64,000 bases of DNA, from contig JAGCDJ010000020.1 of the NCBI GenBank assembly GCA_017651185.1, positions 62,001-126,000 of the forward strand. The letters run 5' to 3'. This document shows positions 9,991-18,942 of this stretch, in pieces. Under the pieces are notes generated by a model that searched no databases, was not told where the DNA came from, and was given only the letters and a program-made list of their open reading frames with translations. Made by a program: the position numbers and the translations under genes. Position 1 is the stretch's first letter, and the number at the start of each line of letters is the position of its first letter. This DNA comes from Bacteroidales bacterium. Lineage in GTDB: Bacteria > Bacteroidota > Bacteroidia > Bacteroidales > ML635J-15.

Positions 9991-10951
9991 ATCGCGTCAC
10001 TCATACAAACGCCGCATACTGGTTACTGGCGGAGCAGGTTTCATAGCAAGTTCGCTTGCCCAGAAACTGGCCGACGACGAGACGAACCTTGTGGTAATAA
10101 TGGACAACCTCTCGACTGGCGACATGCGCAAATTGCCGCCTATGAAGGAAAACATACGATTCATCAAGGGCGACGCCAACGATTACAAGGACATTATGGA
10201 GATAATGATTTCGTACCAGTTCCACTATGTTTTCCACTATGCTGCAATGGTGGGCGTACTTCGTACCCAAGCGCATCCGGTAGGCGTACTCGAGGATTTG
10301 CGCGGAATCGAAAACATCTGCCGCCTGAGCAAGAACACTGGTGTAAAGAGGGTTTTCTTCGCTTCTTCATCAGAGGTATACGGAGAACCAGTAGAATTTC
10401 CGCAGAACGCCCACACCACACCGCTCAACTCACGCGTTCCATACGCCGTGGTGAAGAACATAGGCGAGGCATTCCTGCGTTCGTACAATAAGGAATTCGG
10501 ACTGAACTACACTATATTCCGCTTCTTCAACACTTACGGTCCAAAGCAGAGCAAAGACTTTGTAATCAGCAAGTTCCTCAACATGGCACTTCGTGGCGAC
10601 GACATTTCAATCTACGGCGACGGTTCGCAGAGCCGCACCTTCTGCTACATAGACGACAACATCGACGCAACAGTAAAGATAGCATACGCCGACCAGTACA
10701 TCAACGATGTTGTCAATATCGGCAACTCGCGCGAAACATCAATCCTCGAACTTGCAAAAATCATAATCGACATTACCGGTTCGAAGTCGAAACTCGTATA
10801 CCTGCCACCACTGAAGGAAGGCGATATGATGCGTCGCTGCCCCGACAATTCCGACATGCTCAAGGTATTGAACCGTCCGCTCGTAAAACTTGAAGACGGA
10901 ATCAGAAATATCCTTGAAAAGGGATTCTTCGAGTGGGAAAACAATAGATAA
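9977..10951 (+). CDS. NAD-dependent epimerase/dehydratase (extended SDR, NDP-sugar)
   Basis: 324 residues. The NAD-binding glycine motif TGGAGFIA is at 17-24, an active-site Ser lies in ASSSEVYGEP (about 130), and the catalytic Tyr156 and Lys160 form YAVVK. This is the extended short-chain dehydrogenase fold of UDP-glucose 4-epimerase and UDP-glucuronate decarboxylase relatives, with full length and no missing catalytic residue. The RTFCYIDDN segment is typical of NDP-sugar enzymes. It overlaps the preceding exporter gene by 14 bp, so the two may serve one envelope or polysaccharide pathway (inference). A hairpin terminator follows at 10976. The exact substrate is unknown. Confidence 0.9.
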   Translation: MKTSKSRHSYKRRILVTGGAGFIASSLAQKLADDETNLVVIMDNLSTGDMRKLPPMKENIRFIKGDANDYKDIMEIMISYQFHYVFHYAAMVGVLRTQAHPVGVLEDLRGIENICRLSKNTGVKRVFFASSSEVYGEPVEFPQNAHTTPLNSRVPYAVVKNIGEAFLRSYNKEFGLNYTIFRFFNTYGPKQSKDFVISKFLNMALRGDDISIYGDGSQSRTFCYIDDNIDATVKIAYADQYINDVVNIGNSRETSILELAKIIIDITGSKSKLVYLPPLKEGDMMRRCPDNSDMLKVLNRPLVKLEDGIRNILEKGFFEWENNR

Positions 10952-10975
10952 ATCCTATTTAAACTCATAGTTTTG

Positions 10976-11003
10976 GGTCGACTTACAAAAGCCGACCTTT
11001 TTT
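10976..11003 (+). terminator. Rho-independent terminator after the epimerase gene
   Basis: GGTCG (10976-10980) pairs with CGACC (10993-10997) around a 12-base loop and is followed by six T residues. It separates the exporter/epimerase unit from leuS. Confidence 0.65.
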
Positions 11004-11081
11004 GTGCATGACGCAATAAAAAATAATTGTCCAAAACACAAAAAAATCAAAATTCCTAACCATCCCAAGCGCAAATATTCT

Positions 11082-11089
11082 TATTTTTG
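11082..11089 (+). promoter_or_regulatory. -7 promoter element (TATTTTTG) of leuS
   Basis: TATTTTTG matches TAnnTTTG and lies 21 bases before the leuS ATG. No -33 TTTG is seen at 19-21 bases upstream. Confidence 0.5.
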
Positions 11090-11110
11090 CATCTTCAAAA
11101 TTTTTAGAAG

Positions 11111-14100
11111 ATGGAATACAATTTTACGGAAATTGAGCGCAAATGGCGCGAATACTGGAAGAAACACGACACCTACAAGGCCGTTATCGACAAATCTAAG
11201 CCAAAATACTATGTTCTCGACATGTTCCCATATCCTTCGGGAGCAGGTTTGCATGTAGGACATCCGCTTGGATACATCGCTTCCGACATCTTTTCAAGAT
11301 ACAAGACACTGAAAGGGTTCAACGTTTTGCACCCGATGGGATATGATGCCTTCGGTTTGCCAGCCGAACAGTACGCCATCCAGACAGGCACTCATCCTGC
11401 AGTAACCACCGAAAAGAACATCAACAAATACCGCGAGCAACTCGACAACCTCGGTTTTTCGTTCGACTGGAGCCGCGAAGTGCGCACCAGCGACCCGAAG
11501 TACTACAAGTGGACGCAGTGGACTTTCATTCAACTTTTCAATTCGTACTATTGCAACCAAGCACAGAAGGCTCGTCCGATTAGCGAACTTGTCAAAATTT
11601 TTGCTAGCCAAGGCACAAAGGGACTTGACCTTGCTTGCACAGAAGAACTTTCGTTTACAGCAGATGAATGGAATTCGTGGGACGAGAAAAAGCAGCAGCA
11701 AGTCCTTATGAACTATCGCCTTGCCTACCTCGCCGACATTCCCGTAAACTGGTGTCCGAAACTCGGTACCGTTCTTGCCAACGACGAAGTTGTTGATGGT
11801 CTATCTGTTCGTGGCGGTTATCCCGTTGAGCGCAAGAAAATGCGCCAGTGGTCGTTGAGAATCACGGCTTACGCGCAACGGCTTCTTGACGGACTTAACA
11901 CTGTTGATTTCCCAGAACCTGTAAAGGACATTCAGAACAATTGGATTGGTCGTAGCGAAGGCGCATCCGTTTTCTTCGAAATAGAAGGCCGTAGCGAAAA
12001 GATGGAAATCTTCACCACACGTCCCGATACCATTTTCGGTGTTTCGTTCATGGTAATTGCTCCCGAACACGACCTCGCTCTTTCGCTCGCTACCGACGAG
12101 TACCGCGCAAAGGTTGAGGAATATGTAACTTGGGCAAAGAACCGTTCCGATGTTGAACGTATGGCAGAGAAGAAAGTCAGCGGACAAATGACTGGTTCTT
12201 ACGCAATTAACCCATTTACAAAAGAACGTATTCCAATCTTCATAGCCGACTATGTATTAATAGGTTACGGTACCGGCGCAATTATGGCCGTTCCTGCACA
12301 CGATAGCCGCGACTTTGCATTTGCACGTCATTTCAATCTGCCTATTTCGCAGGTGGTTGCAAAGGAAGGTGCCGAAATCGTTCCTACCGATCAATGGACA
12401 GAATCGTTCGATTCGAAGGACGGCATACTTATGAATTCCGACTTCCTCAACGGACTGCGCGTAAAGCAGGCCATCAAGGCAATGAACGACCGCATCGAGG
12501 AAATGGGCATTGGCAAACGCAAGGTAAACTACCGTCTGCGCGATGCTATTTTCAGCCGTCAGCGCTACTGGGGCGAACCTTTCCCGATTTATTACAAGGA
12601 CGGAATCCCATATCCGCTCGACGAGTCAAAACTTCCGCTCGAACTTCCCGAAGTCGACAAGTATTTGCCAACCGAAACTGGCGAACCGCCACTGGCACGT
12701 GCAAAGAACTGGTGTACTCCCGAGGGCTACAAGTACGAAACTTCAACAATGCCTGGATTTGCAGGTTCATCGGCATACTATCTGCGCTACACCGACCCGC
12801 ACAACGACGAGATGATTTTCTCGCCAGAGGCAGTAAACTACTGGCAGAATGTTGACCTATACATCGGTGGTCGCGAACATGCAACCGGACACCTTATATA
12901 TTCACGCTTCTGGAACAAGTTCCTCTACGACCTCGGTCTGGTTCCAAACGAAGAACCATACAAGAAACTTATCAACCAAGGTATGATTCAGGGACGTTCG
13001 AACTTCGTTTACCGCGTAAGCAGTTTCGAAAAGATGGCCGAATACAAGGTATGGCAGTTGTTGAAAGACAAGAAGATGGGCGTTGAGTTCAAGGAAGACT
13101 ACAAGGACGGCAAGCGCCGTTTCGACTTCTACTGCGACGAAAAGAAGATTCTCATTGAAATTAAGCGCGAACATTCGCTCGAAAAGGTTGCAGAAGCCTA
13201 CAGCGAATACGCAAAGGACAAGGGTTACAGAATATTGCTTATCTCTATCTTTGACGTTATGAACCGCATTGATGTGGTTGAACAGAAGATTAAGGACCTT
13301 ATTGCCGGCGGCGAAGTTCCCGAGTTCGAGGAAGGCGAAGCATTTGTTCCAATCAATCTGTTCATTTCCAAGAATATACCTGGTCGCGAAGAATTCACAG
13401 TTCCGATTCATGTTGACATCAACATTGTAAGCAACGACATTCTCGACATTGAAAAGTTCCGCCAGTGGAGACCCGACTTCAACGATGCACAATTTGTACT
13501 CGAAGACGGAAAATATATCTGCGGATGGGAAATAGAAAAGATGTCGAAGTCGATGTACAATGTTCAGAACCCCGACGACCTTGTAGAACGCTACGGAGCC
13601 GACACATTGAGACTTTACGAAATGTTCCTCGGTCCTGTTGAACAGGCAAAGCCATGGGATACCAACGGAATCGAAGGTGTTGCAAGATTCATCAAGAAAT
13701 TCTGGAGAATGTTCCACGACGAGGACAACAATTTCTGCATTTCGGATGAAAAGGCTACGCCTGCAGAACTGAAGACCTTGCACAATACCATCAAGAAAGT
13801 TACCGACGACATTGAGCGTTTCTCGTTCAACACATGCGTAAGCTGCTTCATGATTTGCTGCAACGAACTTGGCAAGTGCAACAAGCGCGAAATCCTTGAA
13901 CCGCTCTGCGTTCTCATTTCGCCATACGCACCGCATATCGCCGAAGAACTCTGGCACGAATTCGGACACGACACATCGGTTACCAAGGCTCAATGGCCGG
14001 AATACAACGAGGTTTTCACCAAGGAAACAACATTCACCTACCCGATTTCGTTCAACGGCAAGATGCGTTTCAACCTCGAACTTCCGCTTGACATGAATCC

Positions 14101-14218
14101 GAAGCAAATCGAGGAAACCGTCATGGTTAACGACTACACGAAGAAATACACCGACGGCAAACAGGTGGCAAAGGTTATCGTTGTTCCGAAGAAAATCGTG
14201 AATATTGTTGTGAAGTAA
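11111..14218 (+). CDS. leuS: Leucyl-tRNA synthetase with an inserted PD-(D/E)XK nuclease-like domain
   Basis: 1035 residues; attaches leucine to tRNA-Leu in the cytoplasm. Class I signatures are intact: HVGH at 48-51 (in [16 protein letters not shown]) and KMSKS at 810-814. The CP1 editing region (about 225-430) and the C-terminal anticodon-binding region are present. Bacteroides LeuRS is about 940 residues as I recall; the excess is mostly one in-frame block at about 638-748. It separates a segment ending SNFVYRV, which in relatives is followed almost directly by a FVS...VTPLHVD-type segment, here LFISKN...TVPIHVD. The block carries Glu659, Asp672, Glu683 and Lys685 in a D-x10-E-x-K arrangement ([19 protein letters not shown]), followed by helix and strand segments ([10 protein letters not shown]), as in DUF559/Vsr-like endonucleases. 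It sits where LeuRS enzymes carry their leucine-specific insertions. Synthetase assignment is certain; the nuclease-fold reading is inference. Confidence 0.97.
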   Translation: MEYNFTEIERKWREYWKKHDTYKAVIDKSKPKYYVLDMFPYPSGAGLHVGHPLGYIASDIFSRYKTLKGFNVLHPMGYDAFGLPAEQYAIQTGTHPAVTTEKNINKYREQLDNLGFSFDWSREVRTSDPKYYKWTQWTFIQLFNSYYCNQAQKARPISELVKIFASQGTKGLDLACTEELSFTADEWNSWDEKKQQQVLMNYRLAYLADIPVNWCPKLGTVLANDEVVDGLSVRGGYPVERKKMRQWSLRITAYAQRLLDGLNTVDFPEPVKDIQNNWIGRSEGASVFFEIEGRSEKMEIFTTRPDTIFGVSFMVIAPEHDLALSLATDEYRAKVEEYVTWAKNRSDVERMAEKKVSGQMTGSYAINPFTKERIPIFIADYVLIGYGTGAIMAVPAHDSRDFAFARHFNLPISQVVAKEGAEIVPTDQWTESFDSKDGILMNSDFLNGLRVKQAIKAMNDRIEEMGIGKRKVNYRLRDAIFSRQRYWGEPFPIYYKDGIPYPLDESKLPLELPEVDKYLPTETGEPPLARAKNWCTPEGYKYETSTMPGFAGSSAYYLRYTDPHNDEMIFSPEAVNYWQNVDLYIGGREHATGHLIYSRFWNKFLYDLGLVPNEEPYKKLINQGMIQGRSNFVYRVSSFEKMAEYKVWQLLKDKKMGVEFKEDYKDGKRRFDFYCDEKKILIEIKREHSLEKVAEAYSEYAKDKGYRILLISIFDVMNRIDVVEQKIKDLIAGGEVPEFEEGEAFVPINLFISKNIPGREEFTVPIHVDINIVSNDILDIEKFRQWRPDFNDAQFVLEDGKYICGWEIEKMSKSMYNVQNPDDLVERYGADTLRLYEMFLGPVEQAKPWDTNGIEGVARFIKKFWRMFHDEDNNFCISDEKATPAELKTLHNTIKKVTDDIERFSFNTCVSCFMICCNELGKCNKREILEPLCVLISPYAPHIAEELWHEFGHDTSVTKAQWPEYNEVFTKETTFTYPISFNGKMRFNLELPLDMNPKQIEETVMVNDYTKKYTDGKQVAKVIVVPKKIVNIVVK
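13022..13354 (+). other. Insertion in LeuRS resembling a DUF559-type PD-(D/E)XK nuclease domain
   Basis: Residues about 638-748 of LeuRS. Order of elements: helix ([17 protein letters not shown]), Glu659 in a strand (GVEFKE), Asp672 (RRFDFYCD), Glu683-x-Lys685 (ILIEIKRE), helix ([14 protein letters not shown]), strand (YRILLI), helix ([13 protein letters not shown]), then an acidic linker ([13 protein letters not shown]). This is the order seen in DUF559/Vsr-like folds, with the candidate catalytic residues kept. The frame is open across both junctions and the codon use is like the flanks, so the insert seems to be translated as part of the enzyme. Boundaries are approximate to about 10 residues. 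Confidence 0.7.
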
Positions 14219-14264
14219 TTTACGATTGACGAATTGATTATATAACGCGCCAAAATACTATACA

Positions 14265-14900
14265 ATGAAGAACAAAAAGGTAATAGTTCCTATCATAATA
14301 ATTTTAGGTGTCCTGCTTATCGACCAGATTCTTAAAATCTGGGTCAAGACGCACATGATGCTAGGCGAAGAAATGCACATTTTCGGAGACCGCATAATGC
14401 TTAAGTTCGTCGAAAACCCGGGCATGGCATTCGGAATGGAATTTGGCGGCAACTGGGGCAAACTTGCATTGAGCATATTCAGGATTTTGGCGGTTGGCGG
14501 ACTAATCTGGTATCTTGTGGTGCTGATTAAGAAGAAAAGCAATCTGTTCATCATTTCCTGCATTTCACTGATAATCGCAGGCGCGGCAGGTAACCTCATC
14601 GACTGCGCATTCTACGGACTTATGTTCAACGAAAGTCTCGGCCATGTAGCACAAATATTCCCCGATGGTGGCGGATATGCAGGTTTCCTTTCGGGAAATG
14701 TCGTAGATATGTTCTACTGTCCAATAATAAGGTGGGGAACACCACCCGACGAAAGCATTTTCTTCCGCCCGATATTCAATGTAGCCGACTCGGCAATCAC
14801 CATTTCTGTATTCCTTATGATTATATTCTACAAGAAGTTATTGTCACCAAAGGAAGAAGAAAATACAGCAACCGAAACAGAAGGTGAGACTGAAAAATGA
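14265..14900 (+). CDS. lspA: Lipoprotein signal peptidase (signal peptidase II)
   Basis: 211 residues, an inner-membrane aspartyl peptidase that removes signal peptides from prolipoproteins. Four hydrophobic segments are visible (about 7-24, 65-85, 92-112 and 173-193). Conserved motifs are FVENPGMAFGM, GAAGNLIDCAFYG with the first catalytic Asp, and FNVADSAITI with the second. It is longer than the roughly 160-residue E. coli enzyme, as is usual in Bacteroidetes, because of the loop between the motifs (GHVAQIFPDGGGYAG region). Its stop codon overlaps the next start by 4 bp (ATGA). Likely clients in this window include PorK and the small lipoproteins at 7103 and 20237. Confidence 0.95.
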   Translation: MKNKKVIVPIIIILGVLLIDQILKIWVKTHMMLGEEMHIFGDRIMLKFVENPGMAFGMEFGGNWGKLALSIFRILAVGGLIWYLVVLIKKKSNLFIISCISLIIAGAAGNLIDCAFYGLMFNESLGHVAQIFPDGGGYAGFLSGNVVDMFYCPIIRWGTPPDESIFFRPIFNVADSAITISVFLMIIFYKKLLSPKEEENTATETEGETEK

Positions 14901-15994
14901 AAGTCCCATTCTTCAGATACGACTGGTTTTTCCAAGAAAACCGCAATGATATAATGCCGAAACTCGACGAAATAATGTCGTCGGGACGATATGTGAATGG
15001 CGAATATACCAGCAAATTGGAGGAAAAACTTGCCGAAATCTGCAAACGCAAATACGCTGTCACGACTGGTTCATGCACCGATGCTCTGTTCTTTGCACTA
15101 ACTACCGCTGGCATAAAGCAAGGCGACGAAGTGATACTTCCGCCATTCTCGTTTGTCGCTACACTCGATTCGGTACTTAGATGCGGAGCCGTACCCATTT
15201 TCGTTGACATTTCGACAGAACACTACATGCTCGATGTCGCCAAACTCGAAGAAGCGGTAACTCCGCGCACAAAGGCGATTGTACTAGTACAACTTTTCGG
15301 CAACTGCCATCCACAGCAAAAGCAAATTCGCGAAATAGCACAAAGGCACGGCATACCACTTATTGAAGATGCAGCACAGGCAATTGGAGCAAAGGACAAC
15401 GACATTCACGCAGGGAAAATCGGAGACATTAGTTGCATAAGTTTCGACCCTACGAAACTGGTTTCGGCATACGGCACAGGCGGTGCTGTACTCACCGACA
15501 ACGAAGAGGAATACTCAATGCTAAAAAAACTTGCCAACCATGGTCTAGAAAATGGAGTTCCACAAATCGCAGGGTACAACAGCAAAATCGCAGAAACACA
15601 GGCGGCAACAATTCTCGCACAAATAGAAAAACTGCCACAGACAATTGCGAGGATGAACGAAGTAGCCGAAAAATACATGTCGCAACTAAAAAACGTAGAC
15701 AAAATTACTCTTCCGACAAAGTGCTGCACATTGTCAAACTTCCACAAGTTTGTAATTCGCACCGAAAAACGCGATGAACTTCGCAAATTCCTAAAAGACA
15801 ACGGCATCGAAACAAAAATTCACTACCCCACCCTGCTATCTGAACAAAAGATACTTGAAGGTAGAAAATTTCTGAAGCACAACCTTGCAAATACCGAAAA
15901 GGCAGCACAAGAAGTCATTAGCTTACCAATATGGCCAAGTATAACCGATGCTGAAATTTCATATATCTGTGAGAGCATAAAAATGTTTTTATAG
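14897..15994 (+). CDS. DegT/DnrJ/EryC1/StrS-family PLP aminotransferase
   Basis: 365 residues with the full fold-type I sugar aminotransferase pattern: TTGSCTDALFFAL for phosphate binding, LIEDAAQAIGA with the Asp that contacts the PLP ring nitrogen, and SFDPTKLVSAYGTGG with Schiff-base Lys187. These enzymes aminate keto-sugars in nucleotide-sugar pathways. In Porphyromonas gingivalis the family member PorR is needed for A-LPS and hence for anchoring T9SS cargo, so a PorR-like role is possible here, but the family is broad and I cannot establish orthology. The start codon overlaps lspA by 4 bp, indicating an operon. Confidence 0.9.
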   Translation: MKVPFFRYDWFFQENRNDIMPKLDEIMSSGRYVNGEYTSKLEEKLAEICKRKYAVTTGSCTDALFFALTTAGIKQGDEVILPPFSFVATLDSVLRCGAVPIFVDISTEHYMLDVAKLEEAVTPRTKAIVLVQLFGNCHPQQKQIREIAQRHGIPLIEDAAQAIGAKDNDIHAGKIGDISCISFDPTKLVSAYGTGGAVLTDNEEEYSMLKKLANHGLENGVPQIAGYNSKIAETQAATILAQIEKLPQTIARMNEVAEKYMSQLKNVDKITLPTKCCTLSNFHKFVIRTEKRDELRKFLKDNGIETKIHYPTLLSEQKILEGRKFLKHNLANTEKAAQEVISLPIWPSITDAEISYICESIKMFL

Positions 15995-16017
15995 ACACAA
16001 CCAAGCTTAATTTTACT

Positions 16018-16025
16018 TATTTTTG
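16018..16025 (+). promoter_or_regulatory. -7 promoter element (TATTTTTG) of the metallopeptidase gene
   Basis: TATTTTTG matches the Bacteroidetes -7 consensus, 29 bases before the ATG at 16055. It implies the gene has its own promoter after the aminotransferase. Confidence 0.5.
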
Positions 16026-16054
16026 TCGCATCTTAACAATATAAAATTGAAATT

Positions 16055-16900
16055 ATGCGATTAGACGGACGCCGCGAAAGTACAAATGTTGACGATAGGC
16101 GCGGAAAGAAAATGGGTGCTGGATTAGGCATCGGTGGAGCAATAATAGTAGGTATCATCGCTTTGCTGCTTGGCAAAGACCCTAGCGAAGCAATACAAAA
16201 CCTTAACGTAGACACTGGAACCGAATCGGCATACACGCCTACAGCGGAAGAAGAAGAACTTGCATCGTTTACCAAAAAGATTCTTGCAGGAACCGAAGAC
16301 GTATGGACTGCAGAATTCAGCAAAAGAGGCAAAAGATATGTCGCACCTAAACTGGTGCTGTTCACCAATTCGGTGCAGTCGGGATGCGGTGGAGCATCGT
16401 CATCGTCGGGACCATTCTACTGCTCTGCCGACCAGACCGTTTATATTGACCTATCGTTCTTCTCGACCATGAAGCAACAGTTTGGAACTGCGGGCGACTT
16501 TGCCTACGCATACGTAATAGCCCACGAAGTTGGACATCATGTGCAATACTTGCTTGGCACCCTTGGCGATGCTCACAACAAGATGGACCGCGTGAGCAAG
16601 ACCGAAAGCAACCAGATAAGTGTTCGCCTTGAACTGCAGGCAGATTTCTACGCTGGCGTATGGGCAAACCGCGACAACGCCATGTTCAACTCGCTCGAAG
16701 ACGGTGATATAGAAGAAGGTCTTGCCATTGCCGCTCGTATCGGCGACGACTACCTACAGCAGAAAGCAAAAGGATACACGGTGCCCGAATCGTTCAATCA
16801 TGGCACATCGGCACAACGTTCGCGCTGGCTAAAGAAAGGCATTTCAACTGGCAATATGGACGACGGAGACACCTTCTCTATGGAATACGCAAAATTGTAG
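16055..16900 (+). CDS. YpfJ-family neutral zinc metallopeptidase
   Basis: 281 residues. The N-terminus RLDGRRESTNVDDRRGKKMG and the single membrane segment at about 24-41 (GIGGAIIVGIIALLLGKD) are diagnostic of the YpfJ/KPN_02809 group (Pfam Zn_peptidase). The zinc-binding motif is H157-E158-x-x-H161 in AHEVGHHVQ, and the downstream ELQADFYAGVWA segment supplies the usual third-ligand region. A GCGGASSSSGPFYCSADQTV stretch precedes it, as in homologues. The protein is expected to be anchored in the inner membrane with the peptidase domain outside the cytoplasm. The physiological substrate is not known for this family. It converges with the prenyl synthase gene 35 bp downstream. Confidence 0.92.
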   Translation: MRLDGRRESTNVDDRRGKKMGAGLGIGGAIIVGIIALLLGKDPSEAIQNLNVDTGTESAYTPTAEEEELASFTKKILAGTEDVWTAEFSKRGKRYVAPKLVLFTNSVQSGCGGASSSSGPFYCSADQTVYIDLSFFSTMKQQFGTAGDFAYAYVIAHEVGHHVQYLLGTLGDAHNKMDRVSKTESNQISVRLELQADFYAGVWANRDNAMFNSLEDGDIEEGLAIAARIGDDYLQQKAKGYTVPESFNHGTSAQRSRWLKKGISTGNMDDGDTFSMEYAKL

Positions 16901-16935
16901 AGAATCTATTATTTCCGAGATAACTGCTGAAACGT

Positions 16936-17913
16936 TTAATATTCCCTCGACCTCATCGAGTCGATATAGTTGCGCAGTATTGTTTTCTGCGAAGAGGGCA
17001 AGTTTACTGCCTGCAAGTACTTATCGGCAAGGGTATAGCACTCATTAATCTTTTCTATTGTCAATTCCTTTATTTTCAGTGCATCGTAAATTGACTTTAC
17101 CGACCTGTACTTTTCATCCCTATCGAAATTTCCCTTTGACAACCATTTCTGGAGTTCTGACTTTGCATCACCAGTTGCCCTATTCATGGCATTTATCAGC
17201 AAAAAAGTCTTCTTGTTTTCAGCAATGTCGCCACCTATAGGTTTTCCGAACACTGCTGCATCACCGTAAGTATCGAGCAAGTCGTCCTGCAACTGGAAAG
17301 CAAGTCCAGCATATCGTCCGTACTGGTATATATTCTCGCAGTCGGATTGCGAAGCACCCGCAATGAGAGCACCAATCTTCATGCTTCCTGCAAGCAGTAC
17401 TGCCGTTTTAAGGTTTATCATATTCATGTAGTCGTCGACTGTAACATTATCGTCGGTTTCGAAGTCCATGTCGTACTGCTGTCCCTCGCAAATCTCAATT
17501 GCCGTCTGCAAAAAAGTCTCGAGCACCGCCTCTCTTGCCTTTGCTGTCCTCGATGTACACCGGCAAGCAACAAGCGACATCAAGTCGCCCGAAAGTATGG
17601 CAATGTTCTCAGTCCATTTCTTATGCACAGTCGGACGTCCACGCCTCATATCAGACTTGTCCATTATATCGTCGTGAAGCAAAGTGAAATTATGGAATAT
17701 CTCCAGACCAAGCGCAGCATCAACCGCCATATCGGCAGTAGCACCGAACATCTCCGCCGACATCAGGCACAAGACAGGACGAATACGCTTTCCTCCTGCC
17801 GACAACGCATATCTTACCGGTTCATACAAAAATTCTGGTTCTCTTTCCATTGAATCGAGAAACGACGATAGATGCCCCTTGAAATAATCCAACAAATATT
17901 CCTGCGTATTCAT
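16936..17913 (-). CDS. Polyprenyl diphosphate synthase (short-chain, trans-type)
   Basis: 325 residues, condensing isopentenyl diphosphate with allylic diphosphates. GGKRIRP is at 40-46, the first aspartate-rich motif DDIMD at 81-85 (with following RRGRPT), and the second, DDLLD, is in FQLQDDLLDTYGD. The aromatic residue at the fifth position before the first motif (Phe76) is the kind of residue that limits chain length, so a C15-C20 product is inferred rather than a long quinone tail. It is the last gene of a compact minus-strand run and is 27 bp downstream of the DUF6427-like gene. Confidence 0.92.
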   Translation of the reverse strand: MNTQEYLLDYFKGHLSSFLDSMEREPEFLYEPVRYALSAGGKRIRPVLCLMSAEMFGATADMAVDAALGLEIFHNFTLLHDDIMDKSDMRRGRPTVHKKWTENIAILSGDLMSLVACRCTSRTAKAREAVLETFLQTAIEICEGQQYDMDFETDDNVTVDDYMNMINLKTAVLLAGSMKIGALIAGASQSDCENIYQYGRYAGLAFQLQDDLLDTYGDAAVFGKPIGGDIAENKKTFLLINAMNRATGDAKSELQKWLSKGNFDRDEKYRSVKSIYDALKIKELTIEKINECYTLADKYLQAVNLPSSQKTILRNYIDSMRSREY

Positions 17914-17940
17914 ATCACTAACTCTACAAATAGGTGAAAC

Positions 17941-18933
17941 CTAAAAAATCATATTGAAATACATTATCTGCAATACCTGAGCCAACACCAAACAAACTAA
18001 AAGAACATAAAATATTATTTGCTGCACCAACTTCTGGGCACTAACGACTATATTGGAAAGCAGATAGCACAACGGGAAGTACATGAGCCAAATCGATTCG
18101 TTAGATGCCAACGGAGAAAGAATAAAAATTCCCGCATAACCCATAAGGAAAAGCAAGGAATGATAATATTTCAACTCGGCAGTCTTGCGAAAAACTTTCA
18201 GCACAAACATCGAAAGGAAGGAAACAAGCACAGCAAAAATTACTGGAATGCCAAACAGGAAGTTGAGGTAGTTGTACTTTTCACCGATTACAAACCTTGT
18301 GACTTCTGACTTTATCGACAAGAACAGTTCCTGCACGTCGCCATATAGCCATACCAAGCAAAATGCAGTTCCCACGACAAAGACCAGCGATACAAAAAAA
18401 GATACGATATCGCGCCACGACACTGGTTTTACAATGGCAATGACAACTATCAATGCTGGCAGAAGCACAACATACTTGTATGCAAATATCAGCGAAAGTC
18501 CGCACAGAAATCCAGCATCGAGACTACCCTTGATATCCTCATGCCTGCTATACATTCCGAATATCCGCATAACCGACAACGAAATGAATAATGTACCTAC
18601 CATTTCGGGAATGCACCTCTGCGCATTAATTACGCTTCCTGTCAGCAAGGCAAAAAACAGCGATGGAAGTTGATACCCCGATTCCACAATCTGGTATCTA
18701 AAATTCAACTTCGACGCATAGCAGGCAAAGACAAATGCCAGCACAAACGCAAATGCCGTATAAATGTACTGGTACAACGATGCCTCGTACAAAAACCTGA
18801 AAAAATATGAATGCATCCCGCCAGTATCGACAGCAGTAGGCATAACAATGAACTTGTACGCCCACAATGCCAGCATGATGATAAAAATCAGCACATAATT
18901 GGCAGGATTATTCGATTTCAGAAGTTTAAGCAT
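17941..18933 (-). CDS. Polytopic membrane protein, DUF6427-like
   Basis: 330 residues with about ten hydrophobic segments spread over the full length. It begins LKLLKSNNPANYVLIFIIML, which resembles Bacteroidetes DUF6427 proteins that open with a FF.SN.P.NY motif. There are no known catalytic motifs and no signal peptide other than the first membrane helix. It lies between purD (9 bp upstream) and the prenyl synthase gene (27 bp downstream), so it is almost surely co-transcribed. Function unknown; the family assignment is from recognition of the N-terminus. Confidence 0.75.
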   Translation of the reverse strand: MLKLLKSNNPANYVLIFIIMLALWAYKFIVMPTAVDTGGMHSYFFRFLYEASLYQYIYTAFAFVLAFVFACYASKLNFRYQIVESGYQLPSLFFALLTGSVINAQRCIPEMVGTLFISLSVMRIFGMYSRHEDIKGSLDAGFLCGLSLIFAYKYVVLLPALIVVIAIVKPVSWRDIVSFFVSLVFVVGTAFCLVWLYGDVQELFLSIKSEVTRFVIGEKYNYLNFLFGIPVIFAVLVSFLSMFVLKVFRKTAELKYYHSLLFLMGYAGIFILSPLASNESIWLMYFPLCYLLSNIVVSAQKLVQQIIFYVLLVCLVLAQVLQIMYFNMIF

Positions 18934-18942
18934 CCAGATACC

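Noticed and set aside
12902..14107. 401-codon minus-strand frame opposite leuS
   Set aside because: Entirely antisense to conserved LeuRS sequence including KMSKS; no motif, signal peptide or promoter. It is a shadow of codon bias.
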